Positions 7,941 to 16,317 are shown, counted from the first letter of the stretch. The stretch: 25,483 bases of DNA from Actinomycetota bacterium (GCA_005805045.1 SYNW01000136.1:1-25483); one strand, 5' to 3'. Notes: generated by a model not told the origin, from the sequence alone. A program made the numbers and translations.

Positions 7941-9074
7941 GTGGGAAATATCGTCACCTCTTCAACAAAGGTCTACCCAGGACTGATGTACGGTGCGATG
8001 GCGTCAATTGGTGCCGGCCTGATTCATGGTGGCGCAATTGGAATGCATGCCGAGCATCCCCAATTAGCGCGATTGTTTATTGCCGTCACAATTGCCCAGG
8101 TTGCTTGGGGAGTCATGGTGTTGTTGCGCCCTCAGCGCTGGTTGTTGGTTGCCGGAGTTGTCATCAATACTGGAATAGTTGTTGGTTGGCTTGCTACACG
8201 TCTTGGTGGCATTTCTTGGATAGATGGCCTTGAAGTAAAGGAGAGCGCCCAGATTTCTGATTCTTTGTGTGCTGCACTCGGAGTCATTGCGGCGTCCATT
8301 GCGTTGGCTGCTCTGATATTTGGAAAAGTTGGCACGCCAGCACCTGCTCGCCTTGCTCTGCCTTCAGCACTTTTTGCAATTGTGACGGTGGTGGCGATGT
8401 GGAACGGAGCGAACCACCTGCACGCCCATGGCGGTTCCGCCTCACACAAAGTGTTTTCCAATTGGCCTCGCGCCTTTGACCCTGCTTTGCCACTTGATAT
8501 CTCAGGAGTTGAGGGTGTGTCAGCCGAACAAGAGCAGCGTGCCGCAGACTTGATTAGAGAAACCAGCGTGAAGTTGTTGCGTTGGTCAGACCCAAAGACT
8601 GCTTATGCCGATGGATACAGATCAATTCGCGATTCGGTGACGGGTTTTGAGCATTACATGAATTATTCGCTCTATGACGATGACAAGTTCCTCGATCCAT
8701 CTGCGCCGGAATCATTGGTTTATAGAGTCGGCGTCGGCACTGAAAGAACTTTGGTTTCTGCAATGTTTATGGCCAAGACCAAAGTGCCGATGGATGCACC
8801 GATTCTGACTGACTATGCGGGTTCGCTGATGCAGTGGCACATTCACGACAATTTGTGCTTTTCTCGCATCGGCAAGGGAGCGCCGTTTGTAGTGGGGGTG
8901 AGCAATGCTCAGGGAAACTGTGCTTTTGGCGTCCGAGCGCCTGGAGATAATGCAATGGTGCATGTGTGGATCGTGCCACATGAGTGCGGTCCCTTTGCCG
9001 CACTCGAGGGAGTAGGTGCTGGTCGTGCTTTCGTCAGCGAAGAAGAGCGCCGTGATAAATGCGGAGAGCACTAA
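7941..9074 (+). CDS. Multi-TM protein with a Cys/His-rich C-terminal domain, function unknown
   Basis: The 377-residue protein is not assignable to a named family by eye. About five hydrophobic segments are visible near 14-34, 43-62, 67-88, 107-127 and 139-155. The first carries histidines in LIHGGAIGMHAEH. A His-rich linker NHLHAHGGSASH (158-169) leads to a soluble domain of about 200 residues, probably outside the membrane. That domain has EHYMNYS, LDPSAPESLVY, MQWHIHDNLCF (His300, His302, Cys306), HVWIVPHECGPFAALEG (His341, His347, Cys349), and more cysteines at 327 and 374. Clustered His and Cys suggest metal or haem binding, which is inference. GTG at 7941 was chosen because an in-frame stop lies just upstream and TACCGT sits seven bases ahead. 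ATG at 7986 is an alternative that would cut into the first segment. Confidence 0.72.
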   Translation: MGNIVTSSTKVYPGLMYGAMASIGAGLIHGGAIGMHAEHPQLARLFIAVTIAQVAWGVMVLLRPQRWLLVAGVVINTGIVVGWLATRLGGISWIDGLEVKESAQISDSLCAALGVIAASIALAALIFGKVGTPAPARLALPSALFAIVTVVAMWNGANHLHAHGGSASHKVFSNWPRAFDPALPLDISGVEGVSAEQEQRAADLIRETSVKLLRWSDPKTAYADGYRSIRDSVTGFEHYMNYSLYDDDKFLDPSAPESLVYRVGVGTERTLVSAMFMAKTKVPMDAPILTDYAGSLMQWHIHDNLCFSRIGKGAPFVVGVSNAQGNCAFGVRAPGDNAMVHVWIVPHECGPFAALEGVGAGRAFVSEEERRDKCGEH

Positions 9075-9100
9075 ATCAGCGTTGTGTGTAGTGAAAGTTT

Positions 9101-10330
9101 TTAGTTGCGCGGAACCTTGCTCCAGGCTTGTTCTTTGTCAACTCGGGGCTCTCCCGGCAGACCAAGAACCTGTTCGCCCAAAATATTGCGCATAATCTCA
9201 CTCGTACCACCCTCAATTGAGTTCGCGCGAGCACGCATGAAGGCGTGTCTCACACCGCCAGTTGAGCCGTCAATGTCAAGTGTTTCTGGGCGACGAAAAC
9301 TGTAGTCGTAGTCAATAAGAGCACTGGCACCCAGTAGTTCTATTGAAAACTCAGTCACTTTTTTATTGAACTCGGCGCTCATTAGTTTGGCAATTGATCC
9401 TTCTGGTCCAGGGTTGCCAGCCTTGGCGGCCTGTGAACCACGTACCACTGTCAGACGCAATGCTTCACTTGCGCAAAATAGTTTCATCAGTTTGTCGCGT
9501 TGAGCACCACTGCGCTGATCAGAAGGGGTGTCATTCCAGATGTGAATGGCATCGTCGATTGGTCCACGACGCTTTGCACTGCCACTGCCTCCACCACCAA
9601 TTGCAGTGCGTTCGTTCATCAAGGTGGTCAGAGATACCCGCCACCCTTCGCCAATTGCCCCGACGCGTTGGCTATCTGGCACCCGAGCATCGGTCATGTA
9701 GACCTCGTTGAATTCCGCTTCACCAGTTATCTGTCGAAGCGGGCGCACTTCTACGCCTGGGGAGTGCATGTCGATTGCGAAGTAGGTCATGCCTTTGTGT
9801 TTTGGTTGTTCTGGGTCGGTGCGGGTGACAAGCATTCCCCAGTCGGCAAGGTGAGCAAGCGTGTTCCATACTTTTTGACCATTGACTATCCACTCATCGC
9901 CATCACGTATTGCGCGCGTGCTGAGGCCGGCAAAATCGCTGCCAGAGCCTGGTTCGCTGAAAAGTTGACACCATTTCTCTTGACCCGTAAACATCGGACG
10001 CAGGAATCTGTTTTTAACTTCGTCGCTTCCGTGTGTTGCAATCGTCGGTCCGGCAAGGGCAATAAAAAACGTTGCCGGATCTTGTGCTTTTGCACCCGCT
10101 GATCTAACGCGCTCTTCAATCACCCGATTTAGGCTTGGCTTGAGCCCGAGTCCACCAAATCCGACGGGGAAATGCACCCACGCCAATCCACAGTCGTAGC
10201 GAGCTCCACGAAAGGCAACATTGTCCATTTTTTTGGGGTCGTGAGTGGCCAAAAAAGCATCGACAGCCTTCTCAACAATTTCTAATTCAGGATCCTTCGT
10301 GTTCGTGGTCGGAGTAGCAGTCATTGTCAT
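9101..10330 (-). CDS. Acyl-CoA dehydrogenase
   Basis: This is a predicted FAD-dependent acyl-CoA dehydrogenase of 409 residues, introducing the alpha-beta double bond of an acyl-CoA and passing electrons to ETF. The flavin-binding signature CQLFSEPGSGSDFAG lies at 121-135, followed by GDEWIVNGQKVWNTLAHLAD. The C-terminal IEGGTSEIMRNILGEQVLG holds the likely catalytic base, Glu373, at the usual MCAD-like position. Frame remains open upstream to 10510, but those 60 residues look like intergenic translation and overlap the divergent mmsA gene. ATG at 10330 (or 10324) fits the family N-terminus. GATACT six bases upstream suggests a leaderless start. Its divergent partner is MmsA, which suggests branched or short acyl-CoA catabolism, but chain length cannot be read from sequence. 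Confidence 0.92.
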   Translation of the reverse strand: MTMTATPTTNTKDPELEIVEKAVDAFLATHDPKKMDNVAFRGARYDCGLAWVHFPVGFGGLGLKPSLNRVIEERVRSAGAKAQDPATFFIALAGPTIATHGSDEVKNRFLRPMFTGQEKWCQLFSEPGSGSDFAGLSTRAIRDGDEWIVNGQKVWNTLAHLADWGMLVTRTDPEQPKHKGMTYFAIDMHSPGVEVRPLRQITGEAEFNEVYMTDARVPDSQRVGAIGEGWRVSLTTLMNERTAIGGGGSGSAKRRGPIDDAIHIWNDTPSDQRSGAQRDKLMKLFCASEALRLTVVRGSQAAKAGNPGPEGSIAKLMSAEFNKKVTEFSIELLGASALIDYDYSFRRPETLDIDGSTGGVRHAFMRARANSIEGGTSEIMRNILGEQVLGLPGEPRVDKEQAWSKVPRN

Positions 10331-10336
10331 TTCTGT

Positions 10337-10342
10337 AGTATC
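10337..10342 (-). promoter_or_regulatory. Candidate -10 hexamer for the acyl-CoA dehydrogenase gene
   Basis: GATACT on the minus strand is one base from TATACT and lies six bases before the ATG at 10330, which has no convincing Shine-Dalgarno site. It sits in the 98-base divergent gap shared with mmsA. Confidence 0.33.
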
Positions 10343-10428
10343 GCAAAGAATTACAGCAATCAGCAAGCCCAAGGGGTAAACAGTATTGGCGACTACGCTG
10401 AAGGCACTGCACAAACAAAGGACGCACA

Positions 10429-11913
10429 ATGAAGCGCATCTCACATTGGATCGACGGGCGTTTAATAAAAGGGGAGTCTGGGCTTTCGGGCGTGGTCTTT
10501 GACCCAGCAACCGGACAGCAACAGGCTCAGGTTGACTTTGCCTCGGTGGCCGAGGTTGATCGGGCAGTAGCCGCGGCTACCCAGGCATTTGGCTCATGGC
10601 GGGCGACGAATCTGTCGCGTCGAGCAGAAATAATGTTCAATATGCGAGAACTTGTGGATGCCAATCGAAAAGAACTCGCATCCGTTTTGAGTGCAGAACA
10701 CGGCAAGGTGATTTCAGACGCGATGGGAGAAGTTGCGCGCGGACTCGAAAATATTGAGTTCGCCTGCGGTGTCGCTCATTTACTTAAAGGTGGCTACAGC
10801 GAACAGGCGTCTGCTGGAGTCGATGTTTATAGCATCCGTCAGCCACTTGGTGTCGTTGCCGGAATCACACCTTTTAATTTTCCGGCGATGGTGCCAATGT
10901 GGATGTTTGCCAATGCTCTTGCCTGTGGCAATACGTTCGTATTAAAGCCCAGCGAGAAAGATCCATCCGTTGCGATGTTCATCGCTGAGCTTTTGATGCA
11001 AGCAGGTCTACCAAGCGGTTGTTTTAACGTAATTCATGGGGACAAAGTGGCGGTAGATCGCTTGCTTGAGCACCCCGATGTTGCCGCTATTTCATTTGTT
11101 GGTTCCACGCCGATTGCCAAACATATTTACGAAACTGGCACTCGCAATGGCAAGCGCGTGCAAGCGCTTGGTGGTGCAAAAAACCACATGTTGGTGTTGC
11201 CTGATGCCGATCTTGATATGGCGGCCGATGCCGCGGTTAGTGCGGCCTATGGTTCAGCTGGTGAGCGGTGCATGGCTATTTCGGCCCTGATAGTTGTTGA
11301 CACCGTTGCCGACGAATTGGTGGATAAAATTGTCGATCGAATCCCGCGTATAAAAGTTGGCCCTGCCAGTGATCCAGATAGTGAAATGGGTCCACTGATC
11401 ACAAAGGAACATCTTGACAAAGTTGCCTCCTATATAGGAGGCGCAAACACGCAGGGTGCGACTGTCGTCGTGGACGGTCGCAACGGTGTACCAAAAGAAG
11501 GATTCTTCTTGAAGCCAAGTCTCGTCGACAATGTGCAGCCGGGGATGGCGTGTTATGACGATGAGATCTTTGGTCCAGTGCTGTCAGTTGTGCGAGTGGC
11601 TAGTTATGACGAGGGTGTGCAGATAATCAACGCCAATCCATACGGCAACGGCACGGCAATATTTACTCGTGATGGCGGAATCGCACGCCAGTTTCAGTAC
11701 GACATCAATGTTGGAATGGTGGGAGTCAACGTGCCCGTGCCTGTTCCCGTGTCGTACTACTCATTTGGTGGCTGGAAAGCCAGTTTGTTTGGAGACCAAC
11801 ACATGTATGGGCCAGACGGCATCAACTTTTACACTCGCACCAAAGTAGTGACGTCAAGGTGGCCAGACCCGCGCACCTCAAGCGTTGATCTGGGGTTCCC
11901 GCAGAATCGGTAG
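10429..11913 (+). CDS. mmsA: CoA-acylating methylmalonate-semialdehyde dehydrogenase
   Basis: This is a predicted NAD- and CoA-dependent dehydrogenase converting methylmalonate semialdehyde to propionyl-CoA, or malonate semialdehyde to acetyl-CoA, with loss of CO2. The 494 residues are typical. Motifs: GITPFNFPAMVPMWMF with Asn150 in the oxyanion hole, LKPSEKDPS near 172-180, FVGSTPIAKHIYETG near 223, and GSAGERCMAIS with catalytic Cys281. The residue before that Cys is Arg, and the GERCMA form is characteristic of MmsA/IolA rather than of ordinary aldehyde dehydrogenases. The ATG at 10429 has AAGGA six bases ahead. It converges on the aminotransferase gene with no bases between the stop codons. 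Together they could degrade beta-alanine, valine intermediates or a related omega-amino acid. Confidence 0.93.
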   Translation: MKRISHWIDGRLIKGESGLSGVVFDPATGQQQAQVDFASVAEVDRAVAAATQAFGSWRATNLSRRAEIMFNMRELVDANRKELASVLSAEHGKVISDAMGEVARGLENIEFACGVAHLLKGGYSEQASAGVDVYSIRQPLGVVAGITPFNFPAMVPMWMFANALACGNTFVLKPSEKDPSVAMFIAELLMQAGLPSGCFNVIHGDKVAVDRLLEHPDVAAISFVGSTPIAKHIYETGTRNGKRVQALGGAKNHMLVLPDADLDMAADAAVSAAYGSAGERCMAISALIVVDTVADELVDKIVDRIPRIKVGPASDPDSEMGPLITKEHLDKVASYIGGANTQGATVVVDGRNGVPKEGFFLKPSLVDNVQPGMACYDDEIFGPVLSVVRVASYDEGVQIINANPYGNGTAIFTRDGGIARQFQYDINVGMVGVNVPVPVPVSYYSFGGWKASLFGDQHMYGPDGINFYTRTKVVTSRWPDPRTSSVDLGFPQNR

Positions 11914-13266
11914 TTATTTGCCCGCGTAATAGTTGTCAGCAACGGTGAGTGCCTCGTCGATTATGGCAAGGCCCTGGCGCATGTCTTCATCGCTGATTAT
12001 CAGTGGCGGAACAACATGCAAACGGTTGAAGTGGGTAAAAGGCCACAAGCCATTGGCTTTACAGGCACCCGCAAGTTCGACCATCGGCTTGGCCTCGGCG
12101 CCGGAGGCATTAAATGGCACAAGTGGTTCACGGGTGTCTCGGTCTCGCACAAGCTCAATGGCCCAAAAGACACCAACACCACGAACATCTCCCACGCTCG
12201 GATGTTTGGCTTTGAGCACCTCTAATCCTGGGCCAATCACATCGCGTCCTAAATGACGGGCATGTTCGATAATTTTTTCTTCCTTAAAGATATTTATTGA
12301 AGCAACAGCCGATGCGCAGGCGAGCGGGTGTCCGCTATAAGTAAGTCCTCCTGGATACTGTCGTTCTCGAAATGTGTCGGCAATGCGCTGAGAAATGATT
12401 ACTCCACCAAGGGGTATGTAACCAGAGTTGACACCTTTGGCAAAGCAAATGAGATCTGGTGTGATATTCCATTTATTGACCGCGAACCACTCGCCGCAAC
12501 GACCGAAACCAGCCATTACCTCGTCACACATCATCACGATGCCGTGTTTATTGCAAATCTCTCGCACTCCCTGGAGATAACCATCTGGGGGAACCAAGAT
12601 TCCGTTCGTGCCGACGACAGTCTCAAGAGCAATCATTGCAACAGTGTGAGGTCCTTCAACCATCAACACGCTTTCGAGATGCTCGAGTGCGCGCTGACAC
12701 TCTTGTGCGTCGCTTGTCGCATGAAAAGCCGAGCGATATGGGTAAGGACCCCAAAACTTGACGGCACCTGAGGCGCCAGTTTCGTTAGGCCAACGACGCG
12801 GGTCACCCGTCAAAGCAATTGCCCCCGCAGTTGAACCGTGATACGAACGATACGCAGTCAAGATCTTGTGGCGACCGGTGTGAAGTTTCGCCATTCGTGT
12901 GGCGTATTCGGCAGCCTCGGCACCGCCGTTGGTAAAGAACACCATGTTCAAATCGCCCGGCGCAAGTTCGGTGATCAGTCGAGCGGCTTCGCTTCGCGAT
13001 GCATTTACAAATGGAGGCGCAACGGTGCAAAGTTTGCCGGCACTCTCTTGAATCGCAGCCACAAGTTTTGGGTGTTGGTGCCCAATATTCAGGTTTACCA
13101 ATTGACTTGTGAAGTCAAGATATTTTTTGCCGCTTGAGTCCCAAAAATATGAACCTTCGCCACCGGCGATCTCGGTTGGGTTAAGGGTGCCTTGTGCGGA
13201 CCATGAATGAAAAACATGTGCTCGGTCGTCTAAAAAGGCTTGGGTTTTGGTGGCTTCGATTGTCAT
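11914..13266 (-). CDS. Class III omega-aminotransferase (beta-alanine/omega-amino acid:pyruvate type)
   Basis: This is a predicted PLP-dependent aminotransferase of 450 residues. Family landmarks are LVNLNIGHQHP near 57-66, FFTNGGAEAAE at 110-120, the YRSYHGST loop near 139-146, CDEVMAGFGRCGEW with Asp248 pairing with the PLP nitrogen, and FAKGVNSGYIPLGGV with the Schiff-base Lys277. Its C-terminus RLHVVPPLIISDEDM is usual for the class. Likely substrates are terminal amines or omega-amino acids such as beta-alanine, taurine or GABA. The convergent MmsA gene makes beta-alanine to malonate semialdehyde the most economical guess. The start ATG at 13266 lacks a Shine-Dalgarno site and has TAGGCT six bases upstream. 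Confidence 0.88.
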   Translation of the reverse strand: MTIEATKTQAFLDDRAHVFHSWSAQGTLNPTEIAGGEGSYFWDSSGKKYLDFTSQLVNLNIGHQHPKLVAAIQESAGKLCTVAPPFVNASRSEAARLITELAPGDLNMVFFTNGGAEAAEYATRMAKLHTGRHKILTAYRSYHGSTAGAIALTGDPRRWPNETGASGAVKFWGPYPYRSAFHATSDAQECQRALEHLESVLMVEGPHTVAMIALETVVGTNGILVPPDGYLQGVREICNKHGIVMMCDEVMAGFGRCGEWFAVNKWNITPDLICFAKGVNSGYIPLGGVIISQRIADTFRERQYPGGLTYSGHPLACASAVASINIFKEEKIIEHARHLGRDVIGPGLEVLKAKHPSVGDVRGVGVFWAIELVRDRDTREPLVPFNASGAEAKPMVELAGACKANGLWPFTHFNRLHVVPPLIISDEDMRQGLAIIDEALTVADNYYAGK

Positions 13267-13272
13267 GCATAC

Positions 13273-13278
13273 AGCCTA
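13273..13278 (-). promoter_or_regulatory. Candidate -10 hexamer for the aminotransferase gene
   Basis: TAGGCT on the minus strand is followed by exactly six bases and ATG, the same geometry as at 4704 and 21591. It supports a leaderless start at 13266. No convincing -35 is visible. Confidence 0.42.
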
Positions 13279-13328
13279 ATTCGTGGGGATATACAAAAAG
13301 TTAATCGAATCACAAAAGCCATACTCCC

Positions 13329-13355
13329 GAAACAATTCTCAGACATTCACGAAAC
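13329..13355 (+). promoter_or_regulatory. GAAAC direct repeat upstream of amt, possible GlnR-like operator
   Basis: CGAAACAATT and CGAAACATT place two GAAAC boxes at 13329-13333 and 13351-13355, a period of exactly 22 bases. GlnR of actinobacteria binds gTnAC-n6-GaAAC units repeated every 22 bases, so these match the second half-sites. The first half-sites are degenerate (GCCAT and CAGAC). The repeat lies about 94 bases before the amt start, in the 182-base divergent gap. Confidence 0.4.
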
Positions 13356-13448
13356 ATTGGGGATGTATCTTTTTGGGCAGTCACAGCGTTGTGCACACGT
13401 TCTTTGAGCGTGGTTATTCAACTTTTCATTCACAAGACATGGGGAATT

Positions 13449-14816
13449 ATGAATTCAGATGTAACGGTTCTAGGTGCGCAGATTTCACTGTTGTGGGTGG
13501 TGATCGGTGCGGCTCTTGTCATATTTATGCAGGCCGGATTCGCTTTGGTTGAAACTGGGTTTTGCCGAGCGAAGCACGCGGCGCATGTGGTCAGCACCAA
13601 CTTCGCCGTTTTTGGTTTGGGTTTTGTCGCGTTTTTCTTTTTCGGGTTTCCACTCGCGTTTGGCGGTTTTAGCTACGGGGCGATGGGCCTCGACAATCCG
13701 GTTGGCGAAGCGTTGATCGGCTCGGGCAATTGGGTTTTTGCATGGGGTGGAGGTTGGGCTTTGAGCGGCCCGAATATCACGCCAGCGCTACTTGGTTTCT
13801 TTTTATACATGACGGCGTTCATGGACACGACCGCGACTATTCCAACTGGTTCGATGGCTGAGCGCTGGAGATGGAACAGCTTCGTGCAGTGGGGTCTTTT
13901 TTGCGGATCTATTTATTATCCCGTGATTGCTGCGTGGACATGGGGTGGTGGATGGTTGTCGAAAACATGGGCGACGATGTCGCTTGGAGCGGGCTATGTC
14001 GACTTTGCGGGCTCGGGTGTCGTGCACATGACGGGTGGCGTTGCGGCGCTCGCTGGAGCGACGGTACTCGGGCCGCGCATCGGTAAATATTCAAGCGACG
14101 GCAAATCGTTGCCGATGCCAGGACATCACTTGCCCATGGCGATGCTTGGAACATTTATTTTGTTGTTCGGTTGGTTCGGATTCAATGCAGCATCGACGCT
14201 TTCGGCAACTGATGTGCAGTTTGCAACTGTGGCGACGAACACTGCGATTGCCGGGGCATTTGGTGCGGTTGTCGCAATGTTGTGGATCATGCGTCGCTCC
14301 GGCAAGCCAAACCCCGCGATGATGATCAACGGCATGCTTGCTGGTCTCGTGGCGATAACAGCGCCGTGTGCGTTTGTTGCGCCGTGGGCGGCTGCCGCTA
14401 TTGGTTCAATCGCCGCGGTGTTGGTAATTGAATCAACCTATTTTGTTGAAGAACGCTTGCGCATTGATGATCCATGTGGTGCAATCAGTGTGCACGGCAT
14501 TTGTGGAATGTTTGGTTTGTTGTCTGTCGGCGTGTTTGCCAACGGGTCGTATGGCGCAGGCTGGAACGGCTCTGACTCGGCTGGTGTGTCGGGCATCATC
14601 GACGGCGACTGGAGCCAACTTGGTGCGCAAGCACTCGGTGCATTGACAATTTTGGTTGTCAACTTTGGCTTGTCGTTTGGGTTCTTCAAATTACAGAATC
14701 GCTTGACGAAGGGTGGCATTCGCTCGAGTGCGGCCGACGAAATTGCCGGTCTCGATAGTGAGATGGGCGTTTCGGCTTACACCGAATTTGAACTCGTGCG
14801 TCACGACGGCTCTTAA
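13449..14816 (+). CDS. amt: Ammonium transporter (Amt/MEP/Rh family)
   Basis: This is a predicted inner-membrane channel-like transporter for ammonium, 455 residues with about eleven hydrophobic helices starting QISLLWVVIGAALVIFMQAG. The conserved Asp185 and pore His193 lie in YVDFAGSGVVHMTGG, eight residues apart as in AmtB. The second pore histidine is His349 in VHGICGMFG. FALVETGFCRAKH near 31-43 is also typical. The ATG at 13449 has GGGGA close upstream; a longer in-frame opening from 13389 lacks family similarity. No GlnB/GlnK gene follows: the next gene is convergent. The GAAAC repeat upstream suggests nitrogen control. Nearby aminotransferase activity gives a loose nitrogen-metabolism context. 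Confidence 0.95.
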   Translation: MNSDVTVLGAQISLLWVVIGAALVIFMQAGFALVETGFCRAKHAAHVVSTNFAVFGLGFVAFFFFGFPLAFGGFSYGAMGLDNPVGEALIGSGNWVFAWGGGWALSGPNITPALLGFFLYMTAFMDTTATIPTGSMAERWRWNSFVQWGLFCGSIYYPVIAAWTWGGGWLSKTWATMSLGAGYVDFAGSGVVHMTGGVAALAGATVLGPRIGKYSSDGKSLPMPGHHLPMAMLGTFILLFGWFGFNAASTLSATDVQFATVATNTAIAGAFGAVVAMLWIMRRSGKPNPAMMINGMLAGLVAITAPCAFVAPWAAAAIGSIAAVLVIESTYFVEERLRIDDPCGAISVHGICGMFGLLSVGVFANGSYGAGWNGSDSAGVSGIIDGDWSQLGAQALGALTILVVNFGLSFGFFKLQNRLTKGGIRSSAADEIAGLDSEMGVSAYTEFELVRHDGS

Positions 14817-14829
14817 ATAGCGAAGTGAA

Positions 14830-15693
14830 TTAGATGCAGGTGTTGCGCAGGGTGCCGAGATCCTGGATCGTGGTTTCGACGATGTCGCCTTGGCATAAAA
14901 ATCTTTGTGGTGTTCGGCCCGCGCCGACACCCGAAGGTGTGCCGGTGTAGATGACATCACCTGGAAACAGTTCGCAGATGCTTGACAGATACGCAATGAT
15001 GTCGGGAATTTCAAAAATCATGTCGTCGGTTTGAGTGTGTTGCATCACTTCGCCTGAAACACGACAAGTCATTTCGAGATTGTTGCGAGTCGTGAGCGTT
15101 GCTGCATCTGTGATGAAGGGCCCGATCGCAGTGAAGCCCGCTCGACTTTTGCCCAAACTAAATTGCGGTGGTGTGTTGGTGTATTGCAACGCTCGGTCTG
15201 AGAAATCTTGACCGACGCAAAGGCCTGCCACATGTGACCATGCATCAGCAACCGAGATGTTGCGCCCACCCTTGGCAATGATGGCGACCAGTTCGGCTTC
15301 GTAGTCGCACTTTTCGCCGACAAGTTTGATCTGCCCGTGCGGCCGGTTGAGGGAACTCGGAAACTTAGTGAACACAAGTGGTTCTTTTGGCAGGCCGTGG
15401 TTCATCTCGGCGGCGTGGGCCTTGTAGTTGACACCGATGGCAAAAATTTGTCGTGGTCGCGGCACGGGGCAGTCGAGTTGATTGAAGTCAAGGGTCGCCA
15501 GGCCAGCAGCATTGGTCGACGCCAGCGACTTGGCGAGATCGCGAATCTCAGACCATCGCTCGATGCAAAGCATCGGATCGCTCGGCAGTTTGCCGCCCGA
15601 AAACTTTTCGACGTCGACGTAACCAGTCAGCGAATCTGCGACCAGCATGGCACGACCAGCAACACACCCGAAACGCGCAGCAACCACTTTCAA
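14830..15693 (-). CDS. Fumarylacetoacetate hydrolase (FAH) family protein
   Basis: This is a predicted Mg/Mn-dependent hydrolase or decarboxylase of 287 residues acting on 1,3-diketo or 2-keto acids, as in aromatic ring-cleavage pathways or oxaloacetate/acylpyruvate clearance. Motifs: IFAIGVNYKAHAAEM at 83-97, PLVFTKFPSSLN at 105-116, the metal ligands in DYEAELVAI (Glu132, Glu134) and GQDFSDR (Asp163), FSLGKSRAGFTAIGP near 178-192, and TGTPSGVG at 250-257. The start is TTG at 15693, overlapping the previous stop codon by four bases; GTG at 15687 is an alternative. It is the second gene of a two-gene unit with the unknown gene upstream. Substrate cannot be settled from sequence. Confidence 0.88.
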   Translation of the reverse strand: MKVVAARFGCVAGRAMLVADSLTGYVDVEKFSGGKLPSDPMLCIERWSEIRDLAKSLASTNAAGLATLDFNQLDCPVPRPRQIFAIGVNYKAHAAEMNHGLPKEPLVFTKFPSSLNRPHGQIKLVGEKCDYEAELVAIIAKGGRNISVADAWSHVAGLCVGQDFSDRALQYTNTPPQFSLGKSRAGFTAIGPFITDAATLTTRNNLEMTCRVSGEVMQHTQTDDMIFEIPDIIAYLSSICELFPGDVIYTGTPSGVGAGRTPQRFLCQGDIVETTIQDLGTLRNTCI

Positions 15694-16289
15694 ACTCTGT
15701 TGCGAGCGATTCGTCGTTGAAGGTCTGCCTGACGCTTTACCTCGCGCTCTTTTTCTTGGCGCTCACGACGCAGCCTACGCTTTTCGAGATCTTCACTTGT
15801 CGCTTTTTTAGCCGGCGCAACAGTTGCCAGAACTTGGGCAGACTCGTTTTTGGGGACCATGAATCTTTTATCTTGGGCGACGAGTTGTTTGAAACCGTTG
15901 AGGCTGACCGAATATTGAATGACCATCAGTCGCGTCGCGTCGAGACCGAACTTCTCGATCGCCCCGGGCAGAGTTGTTTTTAGGTGTTCGACATTCGGGT
16001 CGTCAGCGGCGGTGCCAAGTTGTTCGATGCAATATTCGGTGCAAGGTTCGCTCAGCAAAACACCGACATTGATGAATGATTTGCGGGATATAAAGCCGGC
16101 GCGAATCTTGGCGCCCAGACCGTCTTTGGTGCTGAGTGCGCCCGCCTTGAGACCAGCGACTTTCGCAAATGGATCGCGCAGTTTTTCTGGAAGGCTGCCT
16201 GCCAGTTCGGCAAGTGAGTCGTCAGAGATGGTTGCTAAGACTGCCGCGTAGCGACGGTCAATAAGGATCTGTTCTTTTGATGTTGACAC
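15690..16289 (-). CDS. Conserved-looking protein of unknown function with basic helical tail
   Basis: I do not recognise a family. The protein of about 199 residues has an alpha-helical-looking body (ATISDDSLAELAGSLPEKL, then KAGALSTKDGLGAKIRAG and INVGVLLSEPCTEYCIEQLG). It ends in about 45 strongly charged residues rich in Lys, Arg and Glu (KKATSEDLEKRRLRRERQ onward), likely a basic helix or coiled coil that could bind nucleic acid. There is no signal peptide or membrane segment. Start choice is uncertain: TTG at 16295 or GTG at 16289. The GTG is preferred because TATAGT lies eight bases upstream. The stop overlaps the FAH gene start by four bases, implying translational coupling, although no functional link is obvious. 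Confidence 0.68.
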   Translation of the reverse strand: MSTSKEQILIDRRYAAVLATISDDSLAELAGSLPEKLRDPFAKVAGLKAGALSTKDGLGAKIRAGFISRKSFINVGVLLSEPCTEYCIEQLGTAADDPNVEHLKTTLPGAIEKFGLDATRLMVIQYSVSLNGFKQLVAQDKRFMVPKNESAQVLATVAPAKKATSEDLEKRRLRRERQEKEREVKRQADLQRRIARNRV

Positions 16290-16297
16290 GCCCAAAA

Positions 16298-16303
16298 ACT
16301 ATA
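16298..16303 (-). promoter_or_regulatory. Candidate -10 hexamer for the unknown gene and FAH unit
   Basis: TATAGT on the minus strand is a near-perfect TATAAT-type -10, eight bases before the GTG at 16289. The region where a -35 would fall (16321-16326) reads GTGAGG and lies inside the palindrome at 16318-16344. Confidence 0.45.
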
Positions 16304-16317
16304 TCGGGGGCAAACGC

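Noticed and set aside
1..9074. tRNA-Val as the attachment site of a genomic island carrying the oxidative genes
   Set aside because: I found no integrase and noticed no second copy of the tRNA 3' end in the window, so there is no direct evidence of integration.
9500..10102. 200-codon forward frame opposite the acyl-CoA dehydrogenase gene
   Set aside because: It is antisense to a well-supported gene and shows no family similarity.
10331..10510. N-terminal extension of the acyl-CoA dehydrogenase by 60 residues
   Set aside because: The extra residues overlap the divergent mmsA start, look unlike the family, and a better ATG lies at 10330.
12328..12771. 147-codon forward frame opposite the aminotransferase gene
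   Set aside because: It is antisense to conserved PLP-enzyme motifs and has no supporting start signal.
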